This document shows positions 49,696 to 59,028 of a stretch of 64,000 nt of DNA, one piece after another. A model generated the notes under the pieces. That model did not search any database, was not told the DNA's origin, and was given only the letters and a program-made list of their open reading frames with translations. A program made the translations under genes and the position numbers. The DNA is from Nevskiaceae bacterium (lineage in GTDB: Bacteria > Pseudomonadota > Gammaproteobacteria > Nevskiales > Nevskiaceae): assembly GCA_008012115.1 (NCBI GenBank), contig SSEB01000003.1:186001-250000 (forward strand), written 5' to 3'. Each line of letters opens with the position of its first letter. Position 1 is the stretch's first letter.

Positions 49696-49709
49696 GCTGG
49701 CGGCGGCGT

Positions 49710-50669
49710 TCAGCCCTCGCCGCCGCAGCCGGTCGGCAGCACCTGAGCCGCGGCGCGGTCGCGATCCTGCACCCAGCGCACCTCGTCGAAGGACTGCTTG
49801 TAGAACTCCAGGGCCAGTTGCGTCGCCGTGAGCGTCGCCATCCTGGCGGTGGACACCGCCTGCGCCGCCTGCTTCTGCATGGCGCCATTCCTGACCTTGG
49901 CCGCCAGCGAGACGTCGAGGTTCATGTGCTGCAGCTCGTCGCTGGCGCGCTTGCGGTATTCGCCATAGACCGGCTGCAACTGCGCCAGCAACTGATCGGA
50001 GACCGCGATGTGCTGGTTGGCGGCGGCGACGGTCAGATCCTTCTGCTTGCGCGCCACGGCGACGCAGGCGGCATCGCTGCCGGTCGGCAACTGCTGGGTC
50101 GCGGCGATGGCCTTGTCGAGTCCGGCGCGGATCTGCGCGTGCTTGGCGTCGGCGGCCTGCCGCAGCGCGATGGCCCGCTGCGTCAGCTGGAAGCCGCTCT
50201 GGGTCATCTCGTTGGTGCGCTGCGGGTCCTGCATCAGTGCGCCCATCGCCTGCTGTTCCGCCGGGTTCATGATCGCCGCCTGCATGCCCATGTTGGCCTG
50301 GATCTGCTGCTGCATCTGCATCGCCATGGCGATCTGCTGCTGCTGGCTCATGCCCTGCATCTGCTGCGCCATCGCCTGCATGCGCGCCTGCTGCGTCGCC
50401 ATATCGTCACTGCCCGGCGCCAGCCCGGTGCCCGCCATCACGCGATTGGCCTGCTCGCGGGTGACATCCTCCTGCGCCGCAGCGAGGTCCTTGTTCAGGG
50501 CCTCGGCGGTGGCGGCGCCAGCGGCCTGGCCCTGCATGGCTGCCGTGGCGTTGGCCGGCAGCGCCGCCGGCAGCCGCTGCACCAGGCTGGCGAAGGCAAC
50601 GTCCGCCGCGGGTGCGCCCTGAGCGATGGCGAGGCCCGCGAGCAGCAGGCCGATCTTGAGTGGATTCAT
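49710..50669 (-). CDS. Hypothetical exported Met/Gln-rich protein
   Basis: 319 aa; signal peptide ending APAADVA; MQAMAQQMQGMSQQQQIAMAMQMQQQIQANMGMQ. Confidence 0.7.
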   Translation of the reverse strand: MNPLKIGLLLAGLAIAQGAPAADVAFASLVQRLPAALPANATAAMQGQAAGAATAEALNKDLAAAQEDVTREQANRVMAGTGLAPGSDDMATQQARMQAMAQQMQGMSQQQQIAMAMQMQQQIQANMGMQAAIMNPAEQQAMGALMQDPQRTNEMTQSGFQLTQRAIALRQAADAKHAQIRAGLDKAIAATQQLPTGSDAACVAVARKQKDLTVAAANQHIAVSDQLLAQLQPVYGEYRKRASDELQHMNLDVSLAAKVRNGAMQKQAAQAVSTARMATLTATQLALEFYKQSFDEVRWVQDRDRAAAQVLPTGCGGEG

Positions 50670-50773
50670 CCCGGTCTCCTCGTGTTTTCACGCATGGCGG
50701 TCACCCTAAGCGCGCCCCCGCAGGCTGGCAATAGTACGAATAGGCCGGTGCGTGCCCCAGGCCGCAGCCGGCT

Positions 50774-51679
50774 TCAGCGTGCCCGGGCGGCACGGGCCAG
50801 TTGCCGCGCCAGCTCCAGCAGGTTGCGCAGGTGCGGCGTGTCCTGATCGTCGCGCCGGTAGAGCAGGCTTAGCCGCGCCTTGGGTGCGGGTCTGCGGATC
50901 GGGCGGTAGGCCACGCCCTCGATGTTGGCCTGCTGCATCGAGGCCGGCACGATCGACACGCCCAGCCCGGCCGCAACCAGATTGACGATCGAGGTGACCT
51001 GGGAAGTCTCCTGTACCACGCGCGGCGAAAACCCGGCCTTGCGGCAGGCGTCGATGATCTCGTCATGCAGGCCGGCGCCAACCAATCGCGGGAACAGCAC
51101 GAAGGGCTCGATCGACAGCGCCAGCAGCGGAATCCGCGCGCGGCCGCTGAGCGGATGATCCAGCGGCAGCGCCACCAGCATCTCCTCGTCCAGCAGCGGC
51201 TCCTGTGCCAGCGCGCGGTCGGTTTCCAGCAGGGGCCGCACGAAGGCGAGATCGACCGTCTCGTTGCGCACCGCCGCCGCCAACCCCGGCGTGGTGCGCT
51301 CCTCCAGCGTCAGCGCGACGTTGGGATAGCGCTTGCGGAACTCGCGCACCACCTGCGGCACCAGCGGATGGAACGGCGCCGAATTGATCATGCCGACGCG
51401 GATGCGACCCTGCTCGCCGCGCGCGACGCGGCGTGCGCGCTCGGCCGCCTGCGCGGCATCGCGCAGGATGCGTCGCGCATCCTCGAGAAACACCTGCCCC
51501 GCCTCGGTCAGCGCCACCCCGCGCGGCAGCCGCCGGAACAGCGGCGTGCCCAGTTCGCGCTCCAGGGCCTGCACCTGCTGCGACAGCGGCGGCTGGCCCA
51601 TGCCCAGTGCCTTGGCGGCGCGGGTGAAATGCCGCTCCTCGGCGACGGCGACGAAGTAGCGCAGGTGGCGCAGTTCCAT
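50774..51679 (-). CDS. LysR family transcriptional regulator
   Basis: MELRHLRYFVAVAEERHFTRAAKALGMGQPPLSQQVQALERELGTPLFRR. Confidence 0.93.
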   Translation of the reverse strand: MELRHLRYFVAVAEERHFTRAAKALGMGQPPLSQQVQALERELGTPLFRRLPRGVALTEAGQVFLEDARRILRDAAQAAERARRVARGEQGRIRVGMINSAPFHPLVPQVVREFRKRYPNVALTLEERTTPGLAAAVRNETVDLAFVRPLLETDRALAQEPLLDEEMLVALPLDHPLSGRARIPLLALSIEPFVLFPRLVGAGLHDEIIDACRKAGFSPRVVQETSQVTSIVNLVAAGLGVSIVPASMQQANIEGVAYRPIRRPAPKARLSLLYRRDDQDTPHLRNLLELARQLARAARAR

Positions 51680-51798
51680 TGAGATACTTATAAAGTATGG
51701 CAAACCATTAAAACATAGATTGGACGTATGGAATGCCAGTCGGCACCATAGCCGGCATACTCCAGACAGACATCGCGCTCGACGAGGAGCACCCGAAC

Positions 51799-54480
51799 AT
51801 GAACGCCGCAACCGGCCACGCCGCGCCAGGCGCCCTCGATACCGACCCCACCGAGACCCAGGAGTGGCTGGATGCGCTCAAGGCGGTGCTCGCCAAGGAG
51901 GGACCGGAGCGGGCGCACTTCCTGCTGGAGACGCTGACCGAGAAGCTGCGTCGCAACGGCATCTTCATCCCGTTCTCGCCGAACACCGCGTACATCAACA
52001 CCATTCCGCCGCATCGGGAGGAGCGCTCGTCCGGCGACCACGCGCTGGAGTGGAAGATCCGCTCGATCATCCGCTGGAACGCGATGGCGCTGGTGGTCAA
52101 TTCCAACCGCGAGCACGCCGGCATCGGCGGCCACATCGCCAGCTTCGCGTCGGCGGCGACGCTGTACGACGTCGGCTTCAACCATTTCTGGAAAGGCCCG
52201 GAGCATCCCCAGGGCAAGGACCTGGTCTACATCCAGGGTCACTGCGCCCCCGGCATTTATGCGCGCGCCTTCCTCGAAGGCCGCATCAGCGAGGAGCAGC
52301 TGCGCAATTTCCGCATGGAGACCGGCGGCAAGGGCCTGCCGTCGTATCCGCATCCCTGGCTGATGCCGGATTTCTGGGAACTGCCGACGGTGAGCATGGG
52401 CCTGGGCCCGATCATGGCGATCTACCAGGCGCGGCTGATGAAGTATCTGCATCATCGCGGCATCGCCAATACCGAGGGCCGCAAGGTCTGGTGTTTCTGC
52501 GGCGACGGCGAGATGGACGAGCCGGAGTCGCTCGGCGCCATCGACATCGCCTCGCGCGAGAAGCTCGACAACCTGGTGTTCGTGGTCAACTGCAACCTGC
52601 AGCGTCTCGATGGCCCGGTGCGCGGCAACGGCAAGATCATCCAGGAACTGGAAGGCACCTTCCGTGGCGCCGGCTGGAACGTGCTGAAGGTGATCTGGGG
52701 CTCGCTGTGGGATCCGCTGATCGCCGCCGACCAGAGCGGCCTGCTGCTCAAGGCCTTCAACGAAACGGTCGACGGCGAGTACCAGAACTACAAGGCCAAG
52801 GGCGGCCGCTACACGCGCGAGCAGTTCTTCGGCAAATACCCGGAGCTGCTGCGCCTGGTTTCGACCATGAGCGACGACGACATCGCCAAGCTCAACCGCG
52901 GCGGCCACGATCCGCACAAGGTCTACGCCGCCTACGCGTCGGCGAGCCGGCACACCGGTTCGCCGACGGTGATTCTCGCCAAGACCATCAAGGGCTACGG
53001 CATGGGCGAGGCGGGCGAAGGCCAGAACATCACCCACCAGCAGAAGAAGATGGGCGAGGACGCGCTCAAGCAGTTCCGCGACCGCTTCCAGATTCCGATT
53101 TCCGACGACCAGATCGCCGATACGCCGTTCTACCGGCCGGCCGAGGATTCGCCGGAAATCCAGTACCTGAAGGCGCGTCGCGCCGCGCTGGGCGGCTATC
53201 TGCCGTCGCGGCGTACGCAGGGCGAGCGGCTGGAGATTCCGCCGCTGTCGGCGTTCGAGCGCATTCTCGCCGGCAGCGGCGAGCGCGAGATCAGCACGAC
53301 GATGGCCTTCGTGCAGTTCCTGCAGACGCTGCTGCGCGACAAGAACGTCGGCCCGCGCGTGGTGCCGATCATTCCCGACGAGGCGCGCACCTTCGGCATG
53401 GAAGCGATGTTCCGCAGCCTCGGCATCTACTCGGTGGTCGGCCAGAAGTACAAGCCGGAGGACGCCGAGCAGCTCGCGTTCTACAAGGAAGACCTCAAGG
53501 GCCAGATCCTCGAGGAGGGCATCACCGAGGCCGGCGCCATGTCGAGCTGGATCGCTGCCGCCACCAGCTACAGCAATCACGGCGTCAGCCTGATCCCGTT
53601 CTACACCTACTATTCGATGTTCGGCTTCCAGCGCATCGGCGATCTCGCCTGGGCCGCCGGCGACATGCGCGCGCGCGGCTTCCTGCTCGGCGCCACCGCC
53701 GGCCGCACCACGCTCAACGGCGAGGGCCTGCAGCACGAGGACGGGCACAGCCACGTCTACAGCGCCACGGTGCCCAACTGCCGCTCCTACGACCCAGCCT
53801 ACGCCTACGAGCTGGCGGTGATCGTGCGCGAGGGCATGAAGCGGATGTACCAGGACCAGGAAGACGTCTACTACTACCTGACGATCTACAACGAGAACCA
53901 CCATCACCCGGCGATGCCGGCCGGCGTCGAGAGCGGCATCGTCCGCGGCATGTATCTGCTGCGTTCGGCCGAGCACGCGTCCAAGCAGCACGTGCAGCTG
54001 CTCGGCTCCGGCAGCATCCTGCGCGAGGTGATCGCCGCCGCCGACCTGCTGGCGGCGGAATGGGGCGTGACCAGCGATGTCTGGAGCGTGCCGAGCTTCA
54101 CCGAACTGGCGCGCGACGGCGCCGAGACCGAGCGCTGGAATACGCTGCATCCGCAGGACAAGGCGCGCCAGAGCTATGTGGCGGAATGCCTGGGCGGCAT
54201 GATGGGCCCGGCCGTCGCCGCCACCGACTGGGTGCGCGCCTACGCCGAGCAGATCCGCCCCTACGTACCGATGCATTACCACGTGCTCGGCACCGACGGC
54301 TTCGGCCGTTCCGACAACCGGCCGGCGCTGCGCAACTTCTTCGAGGTGGACCGCCGCTGGATCGTGGTGCGCGCGCTCAAGGCCCTGGCCGACGAAGGCA
54401 CGGTGCCGCAGGAGCGCGTCGCGCAGGCGATGAAGATTCTCGGCGTGCGCGCCGACAAGCCCGCGCCCTGGAAGGTGTAA
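51799..54480 (+). CDS. aceE: Pyruvate dehydrogenase E1 component (homodimeric)
   Basis: KVWCFCGDGEMDEPESLGAI, EGLQHEDGHSH, PAPWKV terminus. Confidence 0.97.
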   Translation: MNAATGHAAPGALDTDPTETQEWLDALKAVLAKEGPERAHFLLETLTEKLRRNGIFIPFSPNTAYINTIPPHREERSSGDHALEWKIRSIIRWNAMALVVNSNREHAGIGGHIASFASAATLYDVGFNHFWKGPEHPQGKDLVYIQGHCAPGIYARAFLEGRISEEQLRNFRMETGGKGLPSYPHPWLMPDFWELPTVSMGLGPIMAIYQARLMKYLHHRGIANTEGRKVWCFCGDGEMDEPESLGAIDIASREKLDNLVFVVNCNLQRLDGPVRGNGKIIQELEGTFRGAGWNVLKVIWGSLWDPLIAADQSGLLLKAFNETVDGEYQNYKAKGGRYTREQFFGKYPELLRLVSTMSDDDIAKLNRGGHDPHKVYAAYASASRHTGSPTVILAKTIKGYGMGEAGEGQNITHQQKKMGEDALKQFRDRFQIPISDDQIADTPFYRPAEDSPEIQYLKARRAALGGYLPSRRTQGERLEIPPLSAFERILAGSGEREISTTMAFVQFLQTLLRDKNVGPRVVPIIPDEARTFGMEAMFRSLGIYSVVGQKYKPEDAEQLAFYKEDLKGQILEEGITEAGAMSSWIAAATSYSNHGVSLIPFYTYYSMFGFQRIGDLAWAAGDMRARGFLLGATAGRTTLNGEGLQHEDGHSHVYSATVPNCRSYDPAYAYELAVIVREGMKRMYQDQEDVYYYLTIYNENHHHPAMPAGVESGIVRGMYLLRSAEHASKQHVQLLGSGSILREVIAAADLLAAEWGVTSDVWSVPSFTELARDGAETERWNTLHPQDKARQSYVAECLGGMMGPAVAATDWVRAYAEQIRPYVPMHYHVLGTDGFGRSDNRPALRNFFEVDRRWIVVRALKALADEGTVPQERVAQAMKILGVRADKPAPWKV

Positions 54481-54483
54481 GCG

Positions 54484-56136
54484 ATGGCCAACACACTCGA
54501 CGTGACGATTCCCGACATCGGCGACTACAAGAATGTGCCGGTGATCGAGCTGCTGGTGAAGGATGGCGACACGGTGGCGAAGGATGCGCCGCTGCTGGTG
54601 CTGGAGTCCGACAAGGCGACGCTGGAAGTGCCGTCGCCGGCAGCGGGCGTGGTGCGCGGCCTCAAACTCAAGCCCGGCGACAAGGTGTCGCAGGGCGATG
54701 CCGTGTGCCAGCTCGAGACCACCGCCGCGCCGGCGCCCACGGCCCCGGCGACGCCGAAGCAGGAGGCGCCGCCGAAGCCCGCTGCCGTGCCACCCGCTCC
54801 TGCTGCCGTCAAGCCAGCGCCGCCTACGCCGTCGCCAGCGGCTGGCTCCAATACGACGGTCGCCGTGACCATTCCCGATATCGGTGACTACAAGAACGTG
54901 CCAGTGATCGAGCTGCTGGTGAAGGATGGCGACACGGTGGCGAAGGATGCGCCGCTGCTGGTGCTGGAGTCCGACAAGGCGACGCTGGAAGTGCCGTCGC
55001 CGGCGGCGGGCGTGGTGCGCGGCCTCAAACTCAAGCCCGGCGACAAGGTGTCGCAGGGCGACGCCGTTTGCGAGCTCGCGGTTGCTGGCGCGGCGTCGTC
55101 CGCGCCCGCGGCCGTAGCGGATGTTGCGCCCACGCCGGCATCAGCGCCCGCACCCGCTGCTGCCGCGACCGCACCGGTCAGCGATGCCGCGCCCTTGCCG
55201 CCCCCGGCGGCCTCGGCGGCAAGCGCCGACGTGGTCTACGCCGGCCCGGCGACGCGCAAGTTCGCGCGTCAGCTGGGCGTCGATCTCACGCAGGTGCGCG
55301 GCAGCGGCGCACGCGGCCGCATCGTCATCGGGGACGTGCAGGCGCACGTCAAGAAAGCGCTGGCGGCACCGGCGGCCGTGGCGGTTGCGGCGGCACCAAC
55401 GACGGGTAGCGGTATTCCGGCCATTCCCGCCGTGGACTTCGCGCAGTTCGGTCCGGTCGAGAAGAAGCCGCTGGCGCGCATCCGCAAGCTTTCCGCCGCG
55501 CATCTGCACCGCTCCTGGCTCAATGTGCCGCACGTGACGCAGTTCGACGAGGCCGACATCACCGAGGCCGAGGCCTTCCGCAAGGCCGCGTCCGAGGACG
55601 GCGGCGTCAAGCTGACGATGCTGCCGTTCATCATGAAGGCGGTGGCCAAGGCGCTGGCGGCCTATCCCGAATTCAACAGTTCGCTGGCGCCGGATGGCGA
55701 GAGCCTGATCCTGAAGCAGTACTGCCACATCGGCTTCGCCGCCGATACCGAGAACGGCCTCGTCGTGCCGGTGATCCGCGACGTCGACAAGAAGGGCGTG
55801 GCGCAGCTGGCCAAGGAGTGCGGCGAGCTGGCATCGAGGGCGCGCGACGGCAAGCTCAAGGCCGATGACATGAAGGGCGGCTGCTTCTCGATCTCGTCGC
55901 TGGGCGGCATCGGCGGCAGTCACTTCACGCCCATCGTCAATGCGCCGGAAGTCGCCATCCTCGGCGCCTCGCGCGCGCAGATGAAGCCGGTGTGGGACGG
56001 CAAGGCGTTCCAGCCGCGACTGATGCTGCCGCTGTCGCTGTCCTACGATCACCGCGTGATCGACGGCGCCGCCGCCGCGCGCTTCATCGTGTTGCTGGTC
56101 AAGCTGCTGAGCGATGTGCGCCGTCTGGCGCTGTGA
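54484..56136 (+). CDS. aceF: Pyruvate dehydrogenase E2, dihydrolipoamide acetyltransferase, two lipoyl domains
   Basis: Two lipoyl domains with LESDKATLEVPSP; C-terminal LPLSLSYDHRVIDGAAAARF. Confidence 0.97.
   Translation: MANTLDVTIPDIGDYKNVPVIELLVKDGDTVAKDAPLLVLESDKATLEVPSPAAGVVRGLKLKPGDKVSQGDAVCQLETTAAPAPTAPATPKQEAPPKPAAVPPAPAAVKPAPPTPSPAAGSNTTVAVTIPDIGDYKNVPVIELLVKDGDTVAKDAPLLVLESDKATLEVPSPAAGVVRGLKLKPGDKVSQGDAVCELAVAGAASSAPAAVADVAPTPASAPAPAAAATAPVSDAAPLPPPAASAASADVVYAGPATRKFARQLGVDLTQVRGSGARGRIVIGDVQAHVKKALAAPAAVAVAAAPTTGSGIPAIPAVDFAQFGPVEKKPLARIRKLSAAHLHRSWLNVPHVTQFDEADITEAEAFRKAASEDGGVKLTMLPFIMKAVAKALAAYPEFNSSLAPDGESLILKQYCHIGFAADTENGLVVPVIRDVDKKGVAQLAKECGELASRARDGKLKADDMKGGCFSISSLGGIGGSHFTPIVNAPEVAILGASRAQMKPVWDGKAFQPRLMLPLSLSYDHRVIDGAAAARFIVLLVKLLSDVRRLAL
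54541..54705 (+). repeat. Intragenic lipoyl-domain repeat, copy 1
   Basis: 165 bp differing at 2 positions from 54904-55068 (offset 363 bp). Confidence 0.93.
54904..55068 (+). repeat. Intragenic lipoyl-domain repeat, copy 2
   Basis: See copy 1. Confidence 0.93.
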
Positions 56137-56152
56137 AAAGGACCGCCACGAC

Positions 56153-56266
56153 GCCACCCGCTGGATGCTCTCGATAGGCCCGATGAGTTAATAAAAATAG
56201 TACATATTTACTTTTGATAAATAAAATATAACAATCTCTCCCAGCCAATGCACCACAGCGGGTGAC
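56153..56266. repeat. Element E8: 114-bp symmetric AT-core intergenic element
   Basis: GCCACCCGCTG 56153-56163, core gttaataaaaatag...ataaaatataac 56187-56232, CAGCGGGTGAC 56256-56266. Confidence 0.9.
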
Positions 56267-56452
56267 GGTCATGGGGAGTGGAAAAATCGGGAACGGGCAC
56301 CGCGGCAGCCGGCGGCGCCGCTCATCGGGCGCACCGCGCCTGCCGTCTCTCGCGGATGCGGAAAGTAAATCTTGTCTAGCGCCGGCGCATAGCGCCTCTG
56401 CTCCAATCCCTGACCGGATGGTCGTGTGGGCCATCATGCAAGGAGTGCAGGG

Positions 56453-56758
56453 ATGATCATCGCCGACAACGTGTTGGAAGCGGCACTGGCCCAGGTCTTC
56501 GCCGGGCAGGCCGCCGGACACCGGATGAGTTTTGCCGCCATCGCCGACGCCTGGGGCGGCACCGGGCTGCGGCTCTCCGATCTGCGCGATGCCATCCGCG
56601 AGGCCGTGGACCAGCATCACCTGAGCAGCCGCGAAACGGCGGACGGGCTCGCGTTCGAGCTCACTGCTGGCGGCCGCGACCGCTACGACCGCCACGCCCG
56701 CGACGACAGTCCGGCGCAGTGGCTGCGCCAACACCGGCGTCTGGCGCCGACCGGGTAG
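56453..56758 (+). CDS. Small hypothetical protein, 101 aa
   Basis: RBS aaggag; MIIADNVLEAALAQVFAGQAAGHRMSFAAIADAWGGTGLRLSDLRDAIREA; possibly winged-helix-like. Confidence 0.6.
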   Translation: MIIADNVLEAALAQVFAGQAAGHRMSFAAIADAWGGTGLRLSDLRDAIREAVDQHHLSSRETADGLAFELTAGGRDRYDRHARDDSPAQWLRQHRRLAPTG

Positions 56759-56854
56759 CGTCATTCCCGGCGCGTAGGAAAATCCCGCGCCGTGCGTCGC
56801 CGGCCTTGATGCGCTGCGACGCTTTCAATACTTTTGTCACGCCTACCTGACAGG

Positions 56855-57865
56855 ATGTTCGGCGTGCAGACCCCCAAGAAAAAATCGCGGTCCCTGCTGC
56901 GTCTCCTCGTGCTGCTGCTGGCGCTGGTGGCGAGCGTCGTCGCCTGGGCCTTCCTGGTGCGCCCCGGCATGGAGCAGGTGGCGGAACACCGCTACGTCGA
57001 GCCGGCCGGCGATGCGGCGGCGCCGACGCTGCGTGCGGCCTGGTTCGGCACCACCGGCGTGCTGCTCAGTGACGGCCAGCACGCGATCATGGTTGATCCC
57101 TTCTTCACGCGGCCGCCGGGCTTCCTCAACCTGCTGACCAACCAGAAGATCGCGCCGGACGAGGCGCTGATCCGCCGCTGGCTCGAACGCGCCGGCGTGC
57201 AGAAGCTCGACGCCGTGCTGGTCTCGCACTCGCATTACGACCACGCCATGGATGCCGGCGTCGTGGCGCGGCTCACCGGCGCGACGCTCGCCGGTTCCGC
57301 CAGCACCGCCTTCATCGGCCGCGGCAGCGGCCTGCCGATCGCGCAACTGCGCGTGGTCAAGGTGGGCGCGCCGATGCAGTTCGGCCGTTTCACCGTCACC
57401 TTCATCCGCAGCCAGCACGCGGGCGCCACCGGCGGCACGCCGGTCGGCGATATCGACGCGCCGCTGGCGCCGCCTGCGCGCTACATGGACTACAAGCAGG
57501 GCGGCACCTACTCGATCCTGGTCGAGCACCCGCTGGGCAACGTCCTGCTGCACGGCAGCGCCGGCTTCGTGCCGGGCGCGCTGGCCGGACGCAAGGCCGA
57601 CGTGGTGTTCCTCGGCATCGCCATCCGCCGCGACATGGAAAGCTACCTGCGCGAAACCGTCGATACGGTCGGCGCCACGCGCGTGATCCCCACGCACTGG
57701 GATGATTTCACCCTGCCGCTCGACGAACCGCTGCAGCCGATGCCGGTGGGCGTGCGCCTCGCGGGGTTCTTCGACGAGATGGCGCGACTGCGGCCGGAGG
57801 TGAAGGTGGAAACCCTGGAAGCAGGCCGCAGCGTCGTGCTGTTCCGCGGCAAGCGGCCCGGCTGA
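56855..57865 (+). CDS. MBL-fold metallo-hydrolase, N-terminally membrane anchored
   Basis: N-terminal TM; VSHSHYDHAMD metal-binding motif. Start uncertain (56834 or 56855). Confidence 0.88.
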   Translation: MFGVQTPKKKSRSLLRLLVLLLALVASVVAWAFLVRPGMEQVAEHRYVEPAGDAAAPTLRAAWFGTTGVLLSDGQHAIMVDPFFTRPPGFLNLLTNQKIAPDEALIRRWLERAGVQKLDAVLVSHSHYDHAMDAGVVARLTGATLAGSASTAFIGRGSGLPIAQLRVVKVGAPMQFGRFTVTFIRSQHAGATGGTPVGDIDAPLAPPARYMDYKQGGTYSILVEHPLGNVLLHGSAGFVPGALAGRKADVVFLGIAIRRDMESYLRETVDTVGATRVIPTHWDDFTLPLDEPLQPMPVGVRLAGFFDEMARLRPEVKVETLEAGRSVVLFRGKRPG

Positions 57866-58102
57866 CGGCGTACCGGGCGGACGGCGGGTCGCGCAGGCGC
57901 TAGGATGACGCCTGGGCCCGGCTTTCGGGCCGGTTCGCATTGCACGGTCCGCGGGCTGCGGGCGTGCAAGGCGGTGATCAGAGCATCCCTGGAGCGGCCA
58001 GGCTTCCGGAGGCTCGCGGCCTTGCCCGCCGCGGTTCCGGCGATCACGTTTTGACCCGCTGGCCGCTCCGAAAAAATCCGGCGCCACGACGCCGTAGGGA
58101 CC

Positions 58103-58747
58103 ATGCTCATGTCACAACCGTATTCGGGCGAAGCCGTTGCGCCCGCCCCCCTGATCCCCGCCACCGCGCGCGGCGAAGCCACCCGCCGCAAGCTGCTCCA
58201 TGCCGCCGAGGAAGAGTTCGGCAGCAAGGGCTTTCACATGGCGTCGGTCAGTTCCGTCACCCAGCGCGCCGGCGTCGGCCAGGGGACCTTCTATCTCTAC
58301 TTCCATAGCAAGGAGGAGATTTTCACGACGCTGGTGCGCGAGATCGGCCACGCCCTGCGCAAGCAGGTGACCGAGGCGATGGCGACGCACCCGGACCGCC
58401 TCGACGCCGAGCGCGCCGGACTCGACAGCTTTCTCGCATTCGCGGCCGCGCACCCGGGCCTGTATCGCATCGTGCAGGAGGCACAGTTCGTCGACGAACC
58501 GGTGTTCCGCGACTACTACGAGCGCATCGCCAACGGCTACACGCTGGGCCTGGCCGCCGGCGTCGGCCGTGGCGAGATCAGCGAGGGTAACGCCGAACTG
58601 CGCGCCTGGCTGCTGATGGGCATCGGCCATTTCCTCGGCATGCGCTACTGCCTGTGGGAAGGCAAGCGGCCCGATGCCGCAGCCATGGACCAGGTGATGG
58701 ACTTCATCCGCCACGGGCTCATGCCGAGAGGCAAGGCGAAAAAGTAG
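58103..58747 (+). CDS. TetR family transcriptional regulator
   Basis: RRKLLHAAEEEFGSKGFHMASVSSVTQRAGVGQGTFYLYFHSKEEIF. Confidence 0.94.
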   Translation: MLMSQPYSGEAVAPAPLIPATARGEATRRKLLHAAEEEFGSKGFHMASVSSVTQRAGVGQGTFYLYFHSKEEIFTTLVREIGHALRKQVTEAMATHPDRLDAERAGLDSFLAFAAAHPGLYRIVQEAQFVDEPVFRDYYERIANGYTLGLAAGVGRGEISEGNAELRAWLLMGIGHFLGMRYCLWEGKRPDAAAMDQVMDFIRHGLMPRGKAKK

Positions 58748-59028
58748 GCGGGTCATGCGGCGGCGTGGCGGCAATGCCCCGTGCCGTCGCGCCTCGTTCG
58801 ACGTCGCCGGCAGCGCCCGCCGCGGTGAGCCTCCCGGCGGGCGCGCGGCGCACGGGTGGCGGCGGGGCTGGCCGCAAATTTATCCCGTCCCGCTAGTGGA
58901 TCTTGTCCCGTTGTCGCCACGTCAGATTTTGCTTACGGTGCAATGTGCATCCGATTGACCCGCCGCCACGTACGCGCGTCATGGAGAGGCCTCGGCAAGG
59001 CCATGCAACAGGACGTTGGGAGTCGAGG

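Noticed and set aside
51688-54282. 864-aa - strand ORF and 1055-aa + frame ORF overlapping aceE
   Set aside because: Alternative frames of aceE, which has full homology in the 51799-54480 frame.
54789-54799. GCCACCCGCTC arm-like sequence inside the aceF linker
   Set aside because: No AT core or opposite arm at the required spacing; encodes the Ala/Pro linker, so coincidental.
3844-56266. Interpreting E1-E8 as a MITE or IS remnant family
   Set aside because: Core and spacer sequences are not homologous between copies, no clear target-site duplications, no transposase in the window; invariant length with variable sequence does not fit simple transposition. Cannot be fully excluded without genome-wide data.
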